A stretch of 64,000 bases of DNA from Paenibacillus sp. yr247 (lineage in GTDB: Bacteria > Bacillota > Bacilli > Paenibacillales > NBRC-103111): NCBI RefSeq assembly GCF_900103825.1, contig NZ_FNIF01000003.1:307859-371858 (forward strand), given 5' to 3'. Every line of letters begins with the position of its first letter. Within the stretch, counting starts at the first letter, position 1. Below, piece after piece: positions 27,398-35,718 of the stretch. Below the pieces are notes generated by a model. That model searched no databases and had not been told where the DNA came from. It saw only the letters and a list, made by a program, of their open reading frames with translations. The position numbers and the translations under genes are program-made.

Positions 27398-27709
27398 CTA
27401 CCTACTTTCCTTTTTATCCAAACGATTTACCAGCATTAGAAAAAACATTTGAAAATCAGCTCGAAGCGACCAGAGTGGATGTCCAAACGAAGCCGGTTTA
27501 TTGCCCTCCACAAAAAAGTGACTGTACCAAGCAAGCCCGTAAGCGATTACAGGAGCCATTAATAAGAACCAGAAATTGGACAAAAAAATAGCCAACACCA
27601 CACATAAGAATACACACAATGTTCCAAAAAAATGCCACCTTCGAGTGGTCTTTTTACTATGCTGGTTCAAGTAAAACGACCAAAACTCCTTATAATTATT
27701 TATTTTCAT
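27398..27709 (-). CDS. DUF962 / Mpo1-like membrane protein (copy 1)
   Basis: A 103-residue paralogue of the next gene. It has FYLNQHSKKTTRRWHFFGT, hydrophobic segments, and SHFFVEGNKPASFGHPLWSL in the place of the second His motif. The start MKINNYKEFW at 27709 follows AAAGGA by eight bases. The two genes may form a heteromeric pair, or be two variants of one enzyme. Confidence 0.7.
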   Translation of the reverse strand: MKINNYKEFWSFYLNQHSKKTTRRWHFFGTLCVFLCVVLAIFLSNFWFLLMAPVIAYGLAWYSHFFVEGNKPASFGHPLWSLRADFQMFFLMLVNRLDKKESR

Positions 27710-27850
27710 GGTTTCCATCCTTTATTAAGAAATATTCAGATCTGAAATGTATATTCTCCAAAATACTCTACTTTCCTTTTAAGCTCTACAAGATATATTG
27801 AGATTTATTTCATCTCTATTTGGAGGCTTATAGCGCGGCAACACTTTTGA

Positions 27851-27925
27851 TTCTTATCACTGACATAATTGGCTAAGCCAACATCATGGGTAATGAAGAT
27901 AAAATTGTAGACCGTGAGCTGGCAT
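27851..27925 (-). pseudogene. Remnant of an ABC transporter ATP-binding protein
   Basis: The minus strand reads YNFIFITHDVGLANYVSD, which is the H-loop region (conserved His in THD) of an ABC ATPase of the oligopeptide type. No Walker motifs or start are nearby, so only a short fossil remains. The rest of this 364-base spacer (27710-28073) has no recognisable gene. Confidence 0.4.
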
Positions 27926-28073
27926 AAACCATGGATGTTGGTTCAACGTCAATGAGAACTATAATATACGCAAATCACCTCCTTCAAATCACGTTTACAG
28001 CAAAAGGTATTAAGTAATATATTGTATTGATCATAAGTGAATTGTAATAAGTGACAAAAGGGAGGTGAATATT

Positions 28074-28523
28074 ATGCGTGCAATTTCCTCTGGTCCGTTT
28101 GTGGTCCCTAGAACAACAGAAGGTACAGAACCTGAACCAACTTTTTTGTTTGTTTCTTTAAATAACCCGACTGATAAGGAACGAACTGTAACTGTGATTT
28201 TGTTTCGAGCCCCTATTTCTTTTGTTTGTGTTCCTCCAACGACAACAGTTCCTCCTCCACAACCATCAACTGAGGCAGAATTAGGCAGAGCGACAGTTAC
28301 ATTAGTGGATCATGAATCCTTTGTTGTGGCATTTGCCAGTTCAACACCTACGCCACTTTTTGATCAGAACGATATCCTTCGTCTGGTGGTCCAAGGAGGG
28401 GTAGCCAATCCTAATAAAAGCGATGGAATTCAAGTAAGTGTAGTTGGTAGACAAGCAGGCACCGTAACTCAAGAACCCACTATGTTCTTCCGCCACAAAG
28501 ATTTTATTGAAACAAAAGCTTAA
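28074..28523 (+). CDS. Hypothetical protein with Pro/Thr-rich loop
   Basis: 149 residues from the ATG at 28074, preceded by AAGGGAGGTG. The predicted chain is mostly beta-like, with a central CVPPTTTVPPPQPSTEAE loop. It lacks a signal peptide and membrane segment. Expression signals are good (strong ribosome site, hairpin after the stop). It is not recognised; the composition would fit a spore or cell-surface-associated small protein, but that is only a guess. It is the last intact gene before the tRNA fragment. Confidence 0.6.
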   Translation: MRAISSGPFVVPRTTEGTEPEPTFLFVSLNNPTDKERTVTVILFRAPISFVCVPPTTTVPPPQPSTEAELGRATVTLVDHESFVVAFASSTPTPLFDQNDILRLVVQGGVANPNKSDGIQVSVVGRQAGTVTQEPTMFFRHKDFIETKA

Positions 28524-28532
28524 TGATTATGT

Positions 28533-28567
28533 TACAAACTGACGCCGGTTCAGTACCTACGCCAGTT
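28533..28567 (+). terminator. Hairpin after the hypothetical gene
   Basis: AAACTG and CAGTTT arms with extra CG pairs and a T-rich tail; moderate stem. Confidence 0.5.
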
Positions 28568-28820
28568 TGTTTAATTTCCTCTGTGATCGGCTTGTCATGA
28601 CAATTGCCTCGACGAGTCATGCTGATTCGCGCGCCAACCTATGACAGCTTGTCTTGGTAATTGTAGGACGTGTACTGGAACCCTTGATCTTCTGCCCGTT
28701 TTTTACTGGCATAAAAAATGCGTCAACTGTGCCAGAGAACCCATCGCCTGTACATATCACCATTGTATCATTTGTATAATTCTATGATCCAAGAACGATA
28801 TCTTATTCATCTGTTATAAA

Positions 28821-28850
28821 ACAAAAAAACCCTTATATATCAAGGGTTTC
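28821..28850 (-). terminator. tRNA-type terminator next to the tRNA fragment
   Basis: On the minus strand AAACCCTTGATATATAAGGG is followed by a seven-T run, about 20 bases after the end of the tRNA 3' half. It looks like the original terminator of a tRNA-Leu gene. Confidence 0.7.
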
Positions 28851-28868
28851 ATGCTTGTAACATTGGGA

Positions 28869-28924
28869 TGCGGTCGGAGGGATTTGAACCCTCACGCCTT
28901 GTGAGCGCCACCCCCTCAAGATGG
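28869..28924 (-). tRNA. 3' half of tRNA-Leu(GAG); attachment-site-like fragment, not a functional tRNA
   Basis: Read on the minus strand, the fragment begins at the anticodon stem CCATC, loop TTGAGGG (anticodon GAG), stem GGTGG. It continues with a long variable arm, which marks a class II tRNA such as Leu, then the T arm GAGGG-TTCAAAT-CCCTC, and ends with acceptor strand CGACCGC plus discriminator A. The 5' acceptor strand and D arm are absent on the upstream side. Tyrosine integrases use exactly this part of a tRNA gene, so this is best read as the distal att site of an integrated element lying at higher coordinates, or its remnant. Confidence 0.75.
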
Positions 28925-29737
28925 ACTTTACTTTAGGTTTAAGACCGATAAAACCCGTTGAACCCTTGATATATAAGGGCTTCCAGAGTTCAAGTTTCTT
29001 TGACTTCTGAGGGTTTATGATGTCTTATGATGAATTTCGTCCCCAATTCGTCCCCATGTCCCCCATAAAATAAGTCTGCACCTCTCTCCCCCTCCAATTA
29101 ACTTAAACCCACATCCCACAAGGTTTCTCAGCCATTTTTCTGTTTACTCCCACATTCCCTAAGCAAAATAAGTTTGCTGCTGAAACCGAAGATCTAGTGG
29201 ATAAAAACGAACAACCGAAAAAAAGCAAAATAAGTTTGAGCCGAAAGGCAGGGTAAATAAGAGAGGAACATTAGGATTTAAAGGGTGGTTTGATTGAGTA
29301 AAGCGATTGAGAAAGGCTTTGAGGCGTTGAAAAGAGTAATTGAGGGACGGATCGGTAACACCAATTGGAAAGGTTCGAGAGGGGCAAAATGCAGACGTGG
29401 CAAGTGATTTCGATTGGGTATAGATTTAGACTTGCCAACATCGACATGAGACATGAGACAAAAGAGGATAAATTGAGGGCTTGTGATCCAGCGGCGGATG
29501 ATTGGGATGCGACCGATCAATGGATTGGATTGAAAAAAATAGGCCAAGCAAAAATCAGGGCGAATGCTTGATTCCAGTCGGCTCTGCGGTAAACTTACCT
29601 GTTGAACATGCACCGTATGCGGGTCAAAATGCGAGTTTTATAGAGACTGTTATAGTCGGCTGGAGCCTTGATTTTACTGGGTTTTGACGTTCGCATTACG
29701 TTCGCTTAAGCTCCTTTTAGTTGGTTTAGGAGAGGTT

Positions 29738-29845
29738 TTTTCACCAATTTAACACCAGTTTTACACCAATAGTCTACTAGTTTTAACACCACTTTTTCAC
29801 ACCAATATTTACATCGATATTTACACCATATTTACACCAATAGTG
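29738..29845. repeat. Phased CACCA repeats (iteron-like)
   Basis: Seven copies of CACCA, mostly within TTTACACCAATA-like units, begin at 29742, 29753, 29764, 29787, 29800, 29824 and 29835. Gaps are 11, 11, 23, 13, 24 and 11 bases, close to multiples of a helical turn. Isolated copies also occur near 29356, 29941 and 30051. This could be a binding array for a replication or partition protein of a mobile element. Confidence 0.45.
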
Positions 29846-30089
29846 CCAAAAAAGGATCATTACTGGACACATGTTCCCAGAGGAATATGTATGGGTTCAT
29901 GTGAAGAGGACATGAATATCATTTTGGGTGCATGTAGATTTACACCGATATTATACATGCACAAAAGAGATCCAAGTAGTTAAAAACCGCGAAAATACGT
30001 ACATCTCAGGGTAATACATGTTAGTTTCGGGTGAAATACTAAATATATTAACACCAATCATTACCTCTTATCCACAATAATTCCTTATG

Positions 30090-30124
30090 CCCAGAGCTAC
30101 CGAATGTAGATATAGCAAGGGCTT
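30090..30124. repeat. Diverged repeat shared with 37344-37378
   Basis: CCCAGAGCT, then AATGTA and ATATAGCAAGG occur in the same order and spacing at 37344-37378. On the minus strand both read (Q)LAI(S/Y)TF(G/N)SSG, so both may descend from one coding element. Confidence 0.45.
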
Positions 30125-30487
30125 GAACGTTGTTCGTTACCACTTTCCACGCCAATTTAAACTGGTGACAAATGGGTGCATGTAGGGTGCGAACGTTTAT
30201 TCCCAGTAAATATGATCCTCCTTGGCATTTGTTCTGTACTATAACTATCTTCAATGCATTTCCAAAAACCATATACATCATTTAGTCTCAGCCCTACATT
30301 GATTTCAAAATTTCATAATCCGTCTCGCTCCTCGAATAATATTGGTTTATAACAAAATATCATTCCAGCACAATACCCTTGTATGTGCTTCTCCAACTAT
30401 TTACGTGAACCTTTCCAATTGCCTTAAGGAATAAAAAAAGAATACCATTTTTGATCAACGGCATTCTTTTCGTAGGCTTAATTTATT

Positions 30488-30853
30488 CTATTTTTTCTTT
30501 TTACGCAATGTATTCAGTACTTCCTTCTCAAAAATCAAATAGACTCTAGCATCAGCAGTTGCAAAACGATGTTGTTTAATTACACTCTCATATTTATTTT
30601 TTGTGTAGACCGAAATATGATAAGAAATCAATTTTTCGATGGCTCCGTAAAGGTTTTTATGTAAATTAAAGATTTGATTAATTTGGATAACTGAAACTCT
30701 TTCTCCATTGTGCCTTTTGCAAAAATAACTTGCCTTGGGAGGTCTAATACTTTGGTGTGATAATTCACCGAAATAGTCATCGTCAATTAAAAAGCGCATA
30801 ATTAATTCTTTTATTGTTGAATCTTCAGCATTCTCTAAATGTTTTTGGTTCAA
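30488..30853 (-). CDS. Hypothetical protein
   Basis: A 121-residue protein from a TTG start eight bases after AGGAG. It is basic, ends in a lysine run, and has no membrane segment. SVIQINQIFNLHKNLYGAIEKLI suggests helical structure. It lies 84 bases downstream of the HelD-like helicase gene on the same strand and may share its transcript. No family is recognised. Confidence 0.55.
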   Translation of the reverse strand: MNQKHLENAEDSTIKELIMRFLIDDDYFGELSHQSIRPPKASYFCKRHNGERVSVIQINQIFNLHKNLYGAIEKLISYHISVYTKNKYESVIKQHRFATADARVYLIFEKEVLNTLRKKKK

Positions 30854-30936
30854 AGTTGTCTCTCCTAACGTTAGTACACTGGGTGATTGCTATCCTCCGT
30901 AGCGGCACTTACATTCACATTATGAATAATGACATT

Positions 30937-33192
30937 TTATAAAATCTCGTTTAAGCTTTCATTTCCTTTTAGTTCTGAAACTGACAATCCCTTAAGTAAC
31001 GGCGAGATTGTGCCGTGATAATACACATGAAGATCATGATGGGCGCGAGTGATGCAAATATACATCAATTTGGTATCAAGTACTCGACTTTTTAAAAATC
31101 GTTGGTCATTGGCATTAGGGATGATTACAGCATCGAATTCCATACCTTTAACCAAATATGAAGGAATTAGAATGATCGATCCTTTTAATGTTATGTCGTC
31201 AGAATCGACTAGTTGTACGCCCTCAACCCCGATTTCAACTAATTGACGATAAATACCATCTGTCTGCCTCAAATCTTTACCTATGATTGCTACTTTTGAG
31301 TGCCCCTTCTTGATGAAATGATCTAAAGATTCCTTAATACGCATTAAGAGATCTTGACCGTCTGCAACTCGTTGAATAACTGGTTTCCCTCCCTTACGAT
31401 TAACAGGAATAATCCGTGGTAGGGAGAGTTGGCTATTCTCAATTACTTGATTAGCCATACTCATGATTTCATAAGTGGAGCGGTAACTTGTTTCCATCTG
31501 CATCATTCGGATGGTTTTTGTTCCAATCACTTGTTCGTCTATCTCAGACCATGCTTGTATACCTGTAGGGTATATACTTTGAGTAATATCGCCTAAAATA
31601 GTAACAGAATTTGAAAATTGTTTAAGCATAAAAAGTTGAAATGGACTTAGATCCTGGGCTTCATCAATTACCATGTATCCAAAGGAGGCTTTAATCCCAT
31701 TCAGGCGGTTTTCAATATAAAGCAAAGCAGCTAAGTCTTCATATCCAGTTTCCTGCTTACTTTTCGCACAAAGGAGATCAGCCAGCTCAGAATTAATATC
31801 AGGGACTAATCCCATTAACAAACCTTTATCAAAAAGTTGATTGTATAGTTCCAAAGTACTTACACTTTCCCAATTATTGGAAAATTTATCGTAAGCCATT
31901 TTACCTGCGACCGCTATCTGATCCTTTTTGAAAGCTTTCGCATGCTCTAGTGATACAAACAATGTTTTTCGATTCGTACTACCTTCCGGTAATGCCTGTA
32001 CCCAATCTTGAACAATTAGTTCAAATTGCTCTTCGATCGACTTTTGTTGGCCCTTTACTTCATTTTGAATTAAATTCTTTATTGAACGCAGCACTTGTTC
32101 TCGACAATGGTTTATAGGTAAATGTTGATATCCCTTATAAATTTCATGGATTTTCTCTTGACTTAAAGAAAATGAAGCGTTTAAATACAATGATTGTTTC
32201 GGCCAATTGTGTTCTATTTGGTGGTCCATATAACGTTGAAGAGCCCTTTGAAACGCCATACTGTTCTTGAATCTTGAGATCAAGACAACACTTTCATCAG
32301 AATTCTCCTTATTCATAACTTCAGCCAATTCTAAATGTGGAGGCTGGATAGTCTTTAGAGATAAGTGTTTCAGCGCAAAACCTATAAATGTGTCTTGTTG
32401 GATCCCCTGAATATCTAGCTCTGGAATAATGCTCTGCATGTAGGAGATGAACATTCTATTGGGTGCAACGACTAAAATATGTTCCGGTTTCAAAACCTTC
32501 TCATATTGAAAAAGTAAATAAGAAATTCGATGCAACGCTACAGACGATTTCCCACTACCGGCGACTCCTTGAACGACCACGGGTTGATCTATGGGAAGAC
32601 GAATAATTTCATCTTGCTCTTCTTGCAGAGATGAGATGATTTCCTGTAACTGAAAACCTTCAGCCGTGTGGCTTAGGATCTCATTTAGGAATTGCTCATT
32701 AGTAACGTTTTCAACAGGAATAAGTATGGATTCATTTTTTGTATCCGGTAGGGGCTTTGGAATCTCCATCTGCCCCACATCAACTACTCGATTAACTCTA
32801 TGTTGGTCCATTGTAATTTGTCGTTTACCGATCAAATTACCAATACCCGGCCAGTGCTTTTTACCACCAGAGTATGTAGTGTACAATTTGCCGAAGTCCG
32901 ATCTCCAATCTATAACAATCTCATTTTCACCATATTCATCACCAATACTCGTTTTCCCTACATAATAGGGGACCCTTTTGCCATCCTGTTGCATTACGTC
33001 CATACGGCCTAGGTATGGATGAGAACGAGCTTGCAGTATACTTTCTATCCGTTCTTTACGCCGCTTAATGATAGTTTGGTCTGCTCTATTAGTAACTACA
33101 GTTTTATGCCCTGTCAAGTTCTCTAGAATTTGATTTATTATTTTTAGATTCGTATTCAACGTTCCTTGTTCATACTGTATCCTCGTATCCAT
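30937..33192 (-). CDS. HelD-like superfamily 1 helicase (RNA polymerase recycling factor family)
   Basis: A 751-residue UvrD/Rep-type ATPase. The N-terminal segment of about 180 residues is helical with a conserved PYYVGKTSIGDEYGENEIVIDWR block, typical of HelD. Walker A is GVAGSGKSSVALHR, Walker B is VIDEAQDLSPFQ, and the later SF1 motifs are GDITQSIYP, TSYRST and VKGMEFDAV. HelD of Bacillus displaces stalled RNA polymerase from DNA. AGAGGTG precedes the ATG. Its position inside an accessory region suggests an extra copy or a horizontally acquired one; a chromosomal HelD outside the window is likely but not visible. Confidence 0.85.
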   Translation of the reverse strand: MDTRIQYEQGTLNTNLKIINQILENLTGHKTVVTNRADQTIIKRRKERIESILQARSHPYLGRMDVMQQDGKRVPYYVGKTSIGDEYGENEIVIDWRSDFGKLYTTYSGGKKHWPGIGNLIGKRQITMDQHRVNRVVDVGQMEIPKPLPDTKNESILIPVENVTNEQFLNEILSHTAEGFQLQEIISSLQEEQDEIIRLPIDQPVVVQGVAGSGKSSVALHRISYLLFQYEKVLKPEHILVVAPNRMFISYMQSIIPELDIQGIQQDTFIGFALKHLSLKTIQPPHLELAEVMNKENSDESVVLISRFKNSMAFQRALQRYMDHQIEHNWPKQSLYLNASFSLSQEKIHEIYKGYQHLPINHCREQVLRSIKNLIQNEVKGQQKSIEEQFELIVQDWVQALPEGSTNRKTLFVSLEHAKAFKKDQIAVAGKMAYDKFSNNWESVSTLELYNQLFDKGLLMGLVPDINSELADLLCAKSKQETGYEDLAALLYIENRLNGIKASFGYMVIDEAQDLSPFQLFMLKQFSNSVTILGDITQSIYPTGIQAWSEIDEQVIGTKTIRMMQMETSYRSTYEIMSMANQVIENSQLSLPRIIPVNRKGGKPVIQRVADGQDLLMRIKESLDHFIKKGHSKVAIIGKDLRQTDGIYRQLVEIGVEGVQLVDSDDITLKGSIILIPSYLVKGMEFDAVIIPNANDQRFLKSRVLDTKLMYICITRAHHDLHVYYHGTISPLLKGLSVSELKGNESLNEIL

Positions 33193-33773
33193 ATTACACC
33201 TCTGTATCTCAGTGATTAGAGTTTATTCTGTAGGGGCATTTTTTCACATCTAAAAATTCGACACTATTCCAAATTCCCCTTCTTTTGTATGGTTAAATGG
33301 AGAGTTAAGTTGTTGGCTTTGTAAGTAAAGTAAAATATTCGTGGGATACACAGCCGTTTGCCCACGTAGAATCTCTTCCCAACACTATTCTGGAGACTCA
33401 ATATACTCTTGATTTTTATTGACTACTACTACTATAAAGGTTAAAACGTTATCAACGACCTTATCATTACAAGTGATGCGAATTAAAGTGACGGATAAGC
33501 TTTGCCCAACACCCCTTCACGGACAGTTCTCATCTCGCCTTGTTTTAACCGTTCAGATAAGACTATTTTTACTAAACAGATTTTGCAGGGATTGTTCTGA
33601 ATAGCCTCTAAAGGTTCCTTGAGCATCCCTCGATTATTGTTCTTATAAACCATAATACAGACATCTTTTGACTACTAATGGTCACCGAATGCGCGTTCCC
33701 TATAATAAATTTAAAACATTCTAAGCAATCTCCTTGCTCCCACCTATATCGTGAAAGAAACCTAATAAAAGAC
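33193..33773. other. Spacer without recognisable gene
   Basis: About 580 bases upstream of the helicase gene. Short frames exist on both strands but none has a ribosome site or recognisable motif. Confidence 0.4.
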
Positions 33774-33811
33774 AACCAGAGCAGGAATTTGAAATTCCTG
33801 CTCCGGCTGTT
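33774..33811 (-). terminator. Near-perfect palindromic terminator
   Basis: AGCAGGAATTTGAAATTCCTGCT with outer AACC/GGCTGTT pairing, followed on the minus strand by TTTTATT; placed after the Fic remnant. Confidence 0.7.
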
Positions 33812-33842
33812 AATCTTATTTATATAGGTTACGTGACACAAA

Positions 33843-34037
33843 TCACTTTACTGCACCTATATCCTTTTGCAAACTATCCTCAACACATTCGGTAATTAAT
33901 TGCATAAATGGTTTTAGATCCTTTCCCATACTTGCTAATTCTAAAGATTCATAATATTTTATACGAGCGGCATTTTCAGCTTTTACAATTGCTGGTGGAA
34001 ATCCGTATTTCATTAAATCAATTTGGTATCCAAGTAT
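33843..34037 (-). pseudogene. C-terminal remnant of a Fic-family protein
   Basis: The minus strand reads LMKYGFPPAIVKAENAARIKYYESLELA, then a short helical tail to a TGA at 33843. In Fic/DOC proteins this is the helix that follows the HPFxDGNGR active-site loop (LMNLxLxxxGYPP...). The frame is closed by a stop at 34038-34040 before the catalytic loop, so only about the last 60 residues remain. Fic enzymes transfer AMP or phosphate groups to proteins and are common in toxin modules. Confidence 0.5.
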
Positions 34038-34180
34038 TCAAAAAAGGAGGAATTGATTTCAAGGTGTGAAGAATATCGCGAGGATGGGCTTGAGAATTGG
34101 AAGAGCATCGGGGTGCAACCTAGCACGGATCGGGTTTGTGAAATCATTTTTGGAGACAAAGTTTTCAGGTCACCCATTAT

Positions 34181-34351
34181 GTGAGTCTATCTGTGAAATA
34201 CAACGAAGATCGTGATCAAATTTGGAGAAATGTCGATGTCGGAAGTTACGCAAGTAAAGGGAGAGAATTTCATTTCTCACTTCTGTATTGGTCGAAAGAG
34301 CAAACGCCAAAGGGAACACTCGTATACTTTGCTTCGATGTACCAGACATGA
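34181..34351 (+). pseudogene. Inverted fragment of a PD-(D/E)xK-like nuclease gene
   Basis: The + strand frame from GTG 34181 reads KYNEDRDQIWRNVDVGSYA, then GREFHFSLLYWSKEQTPKG, and then runs into the reverse complement of the minus-strand EAKY coding region. In the family I recall, a segment of the type R(D/N)QxIRNxDVGSxYA...FYFSLL follows directly after the EAKY motif on the same strand. Here it is on the opposite strand, so a short inversion (about 34.17-34.31 kb) is inferred. Confidence 0.45.
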
Positions 34352-34707
34352 CCAGGCCACTCAACGATTACATCAATTTCGCTCCAGCCTTCCCTCCACG
34401 TAATTCCAGATGGAGGAGCTATGGATTTCCCCAATGTTACTTGCACATCCTTGCGATCTTCTATCCTGATGGGTTCACCAAATGATCTACGAAATAAGTC
34501 ACTAATCCATATTACAGGATCCACCTGAATAAGAGTCCGAAAGCAGTTCCACGTAATGACGTCCTCACTGTTCTTGCTCCTCATCTGGTCTTGCTTCCGA
34601 CCAATAAAACTTTCTAAAACTGAACTGTACCGGTCTATAATAATCTGATCGCGAAAGTCATCAAAAATAAACACCCCTGCCTTGCTGACCTTGCCTTTAC
34701 ACTCCAT
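34270..34707 (-). pseudogene. PD-(D/E)xK nuclease-like protein, N-terminal part, disrupted
   Basis: 145 residues with FDDFRDQIIIDRYSSVLESFIG, SEDVITWNCFRTL and SEIDVIVEWPGHVWYIEAKYTS. The last block, D-x(n)-E-x-K within a strand-rich context, is a restriction-endonuclease-like active site (SEIDV Asp, IEAK Glu-Lys). After EAKYTSV the frame enters unrelated sequence and stops 17 residues later. The expected continuation is found on the opposite strand. The gene is therefore probably inactive unless the inversion can flip back. Confidence 0.5.
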
Positions 34708-34822
34708 AATTCAGCCATCCTTCCAACTAGTATAAAAGGAGGGAACTCTTAGATCGCGTGTGCACGTTGGCCGAAACCTAGTATTTGTGAGTTGAGAATC
34801 CAAGTAAACACGAGAACACAAT

Positions 34823-35620
34823 CTAAACATACCTTTTAAACAGCGCTCTAGCTCTCATTCCAACTTCATGTTTCCTTTTATCACTAAGACTGCCGAAGGG
34901 CAGACTAATCGTCCTACCTTGTACCGATATGAACTCTTTTCCGCTTTTCAGTCTCATTCGAGAATAAACAACTACACGTTCAGAATTTGTCTGGGGCGAA
35001 TCCATTAACGGCTGCGGCTTTTCAATAATATCAAATTCAATTTTACATGTGGAATTGAGACACGAAAAAATGATGTCTGGTTGCAGCAGTTCAATTAGGT
35101 TGTGCCAGATACGAGACCCTTCTCTTTGCAAATCACGCTTTATTCGGGCATTAACTGCATAATTTGGGTCCTCCCCCCTCCTACCTAGGTTCCCCCATGT
35201 TGGATCCGTCGCGATCGGGGTACAGAAATCCGTTTGTAGCGGAACATTCTCAATACCACCATAATAACTAGCACCAAAGCCTGCTAGTACCTTCTCAAAC
35301 CCGTTTTGGAACCACGACGAATATGGGTCAACCCTAAAATAGTCGTTCAGTGCTTGTCGGTAATCTGCCTCTGACAGATGACTTGACTGCTCCAGGATAT
35401 ATCCAAATCGTTGCGTCGGATTACTTTTTGGAAACTCATTGAGTGAGGGATTTAGTGCCGCGGTCACAACTTTGATTGGCGAACGAAGATACCTGTCATG
35501 GTCCCCAAAGTACAGCACAGGAATGCTGTGCTGTACCACACATTTTTCTTTGCTAAATCTCCAAAAATGGTTCATACATTCCTCCATTATGGAGGTCAAA
35601 CTCGGTGCCGCTTTTTCCAA
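34823..35620 (-). CDS. Unknown protein with possible uracil-DNA-glycosylase-like fold
   Basis: A 265-residue protein from a TTG seven bases after AGGAGG. The order of elements recalls the UDG superfamily: VVTAALNPSLNEFP (an NP loop), LQTDFCTPIATDPTWGNL (middle loop), WHNLIELLQPDIIFSCLN (a strand near a Pro-Asp) and a late RTISLPFG. None is decisive, and the usual catalytic signatures are not clean, so this stays a structural guess. It lies 98 bases downstream of the Sir2 gene on the same strand and is probably its partner. No membrane segment or signal peptide is seen. Confidence 0.55.
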   Translation of the reverse strand: MEKAAPSLTSIMEECMNHFWRFSKEKCVVQHSIPVLYFGDHDRYLRSPIKVVTAALNPSLNEFPKSNPTQRFGYILEQSSHLSEADYRQALNDYFRVDPYSSWFQNGFEKVLAGFGASYYGGIENVPLQTDFCTPIATDPTWGNLGRRGEDPNYAVNARIKRDLQREGSRIWHNLIELLQPDIIFSCLNSTCKIEFDIIEKPQPLMDSPQTNSERVVVYSRMRLKSGKEFISVQGRTISLPFGSLSDKRKHEVGMRARALFKRYV

Positions 35621-35718
35621 AAGACTACCTCCTAGTTGTTCGGTTTATCGCCCATCAGTTTTAACTTCCTACCATTACATGTTACCTAAATGTATCTCGA
35701 GAAACCCTAGACTAAGAT

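Larger units (their letters stand above)
28925..30487. other. Degenerate spacer at the left end of the accessory region
   Basis: No intact gene is convincing here. At 28960-28979 is an inverted copy of the terminator stem at 28829-28848. Next to it the minus strand ends a frame with GDELGTKF and about 13 more residues before a TGA at 28990. That resembles the C-terminal tails of some tyrosine integrases, but the frame cannot be followed far upstream. On the + strand a short frame ends near 29253 with PKKSKISLSRKAG. Short frames at 29278-29687 have poor coding character. 29740-29840 holds CACCA repeats. Confidence 0.4.

Noticed and set aside
28869..28924. A functional tRNA-Leu gene
   Set aside because: The D arm and the 5' acceptor strand are missing upstream of the anticodon stem, so a mature tRNA cannot form.
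29278..29687. Overlapping frames on both strands suggesting a gene
   Set aside because: Poor start signals, biased composition and no recognisable motif; more likely degenerate DNA.
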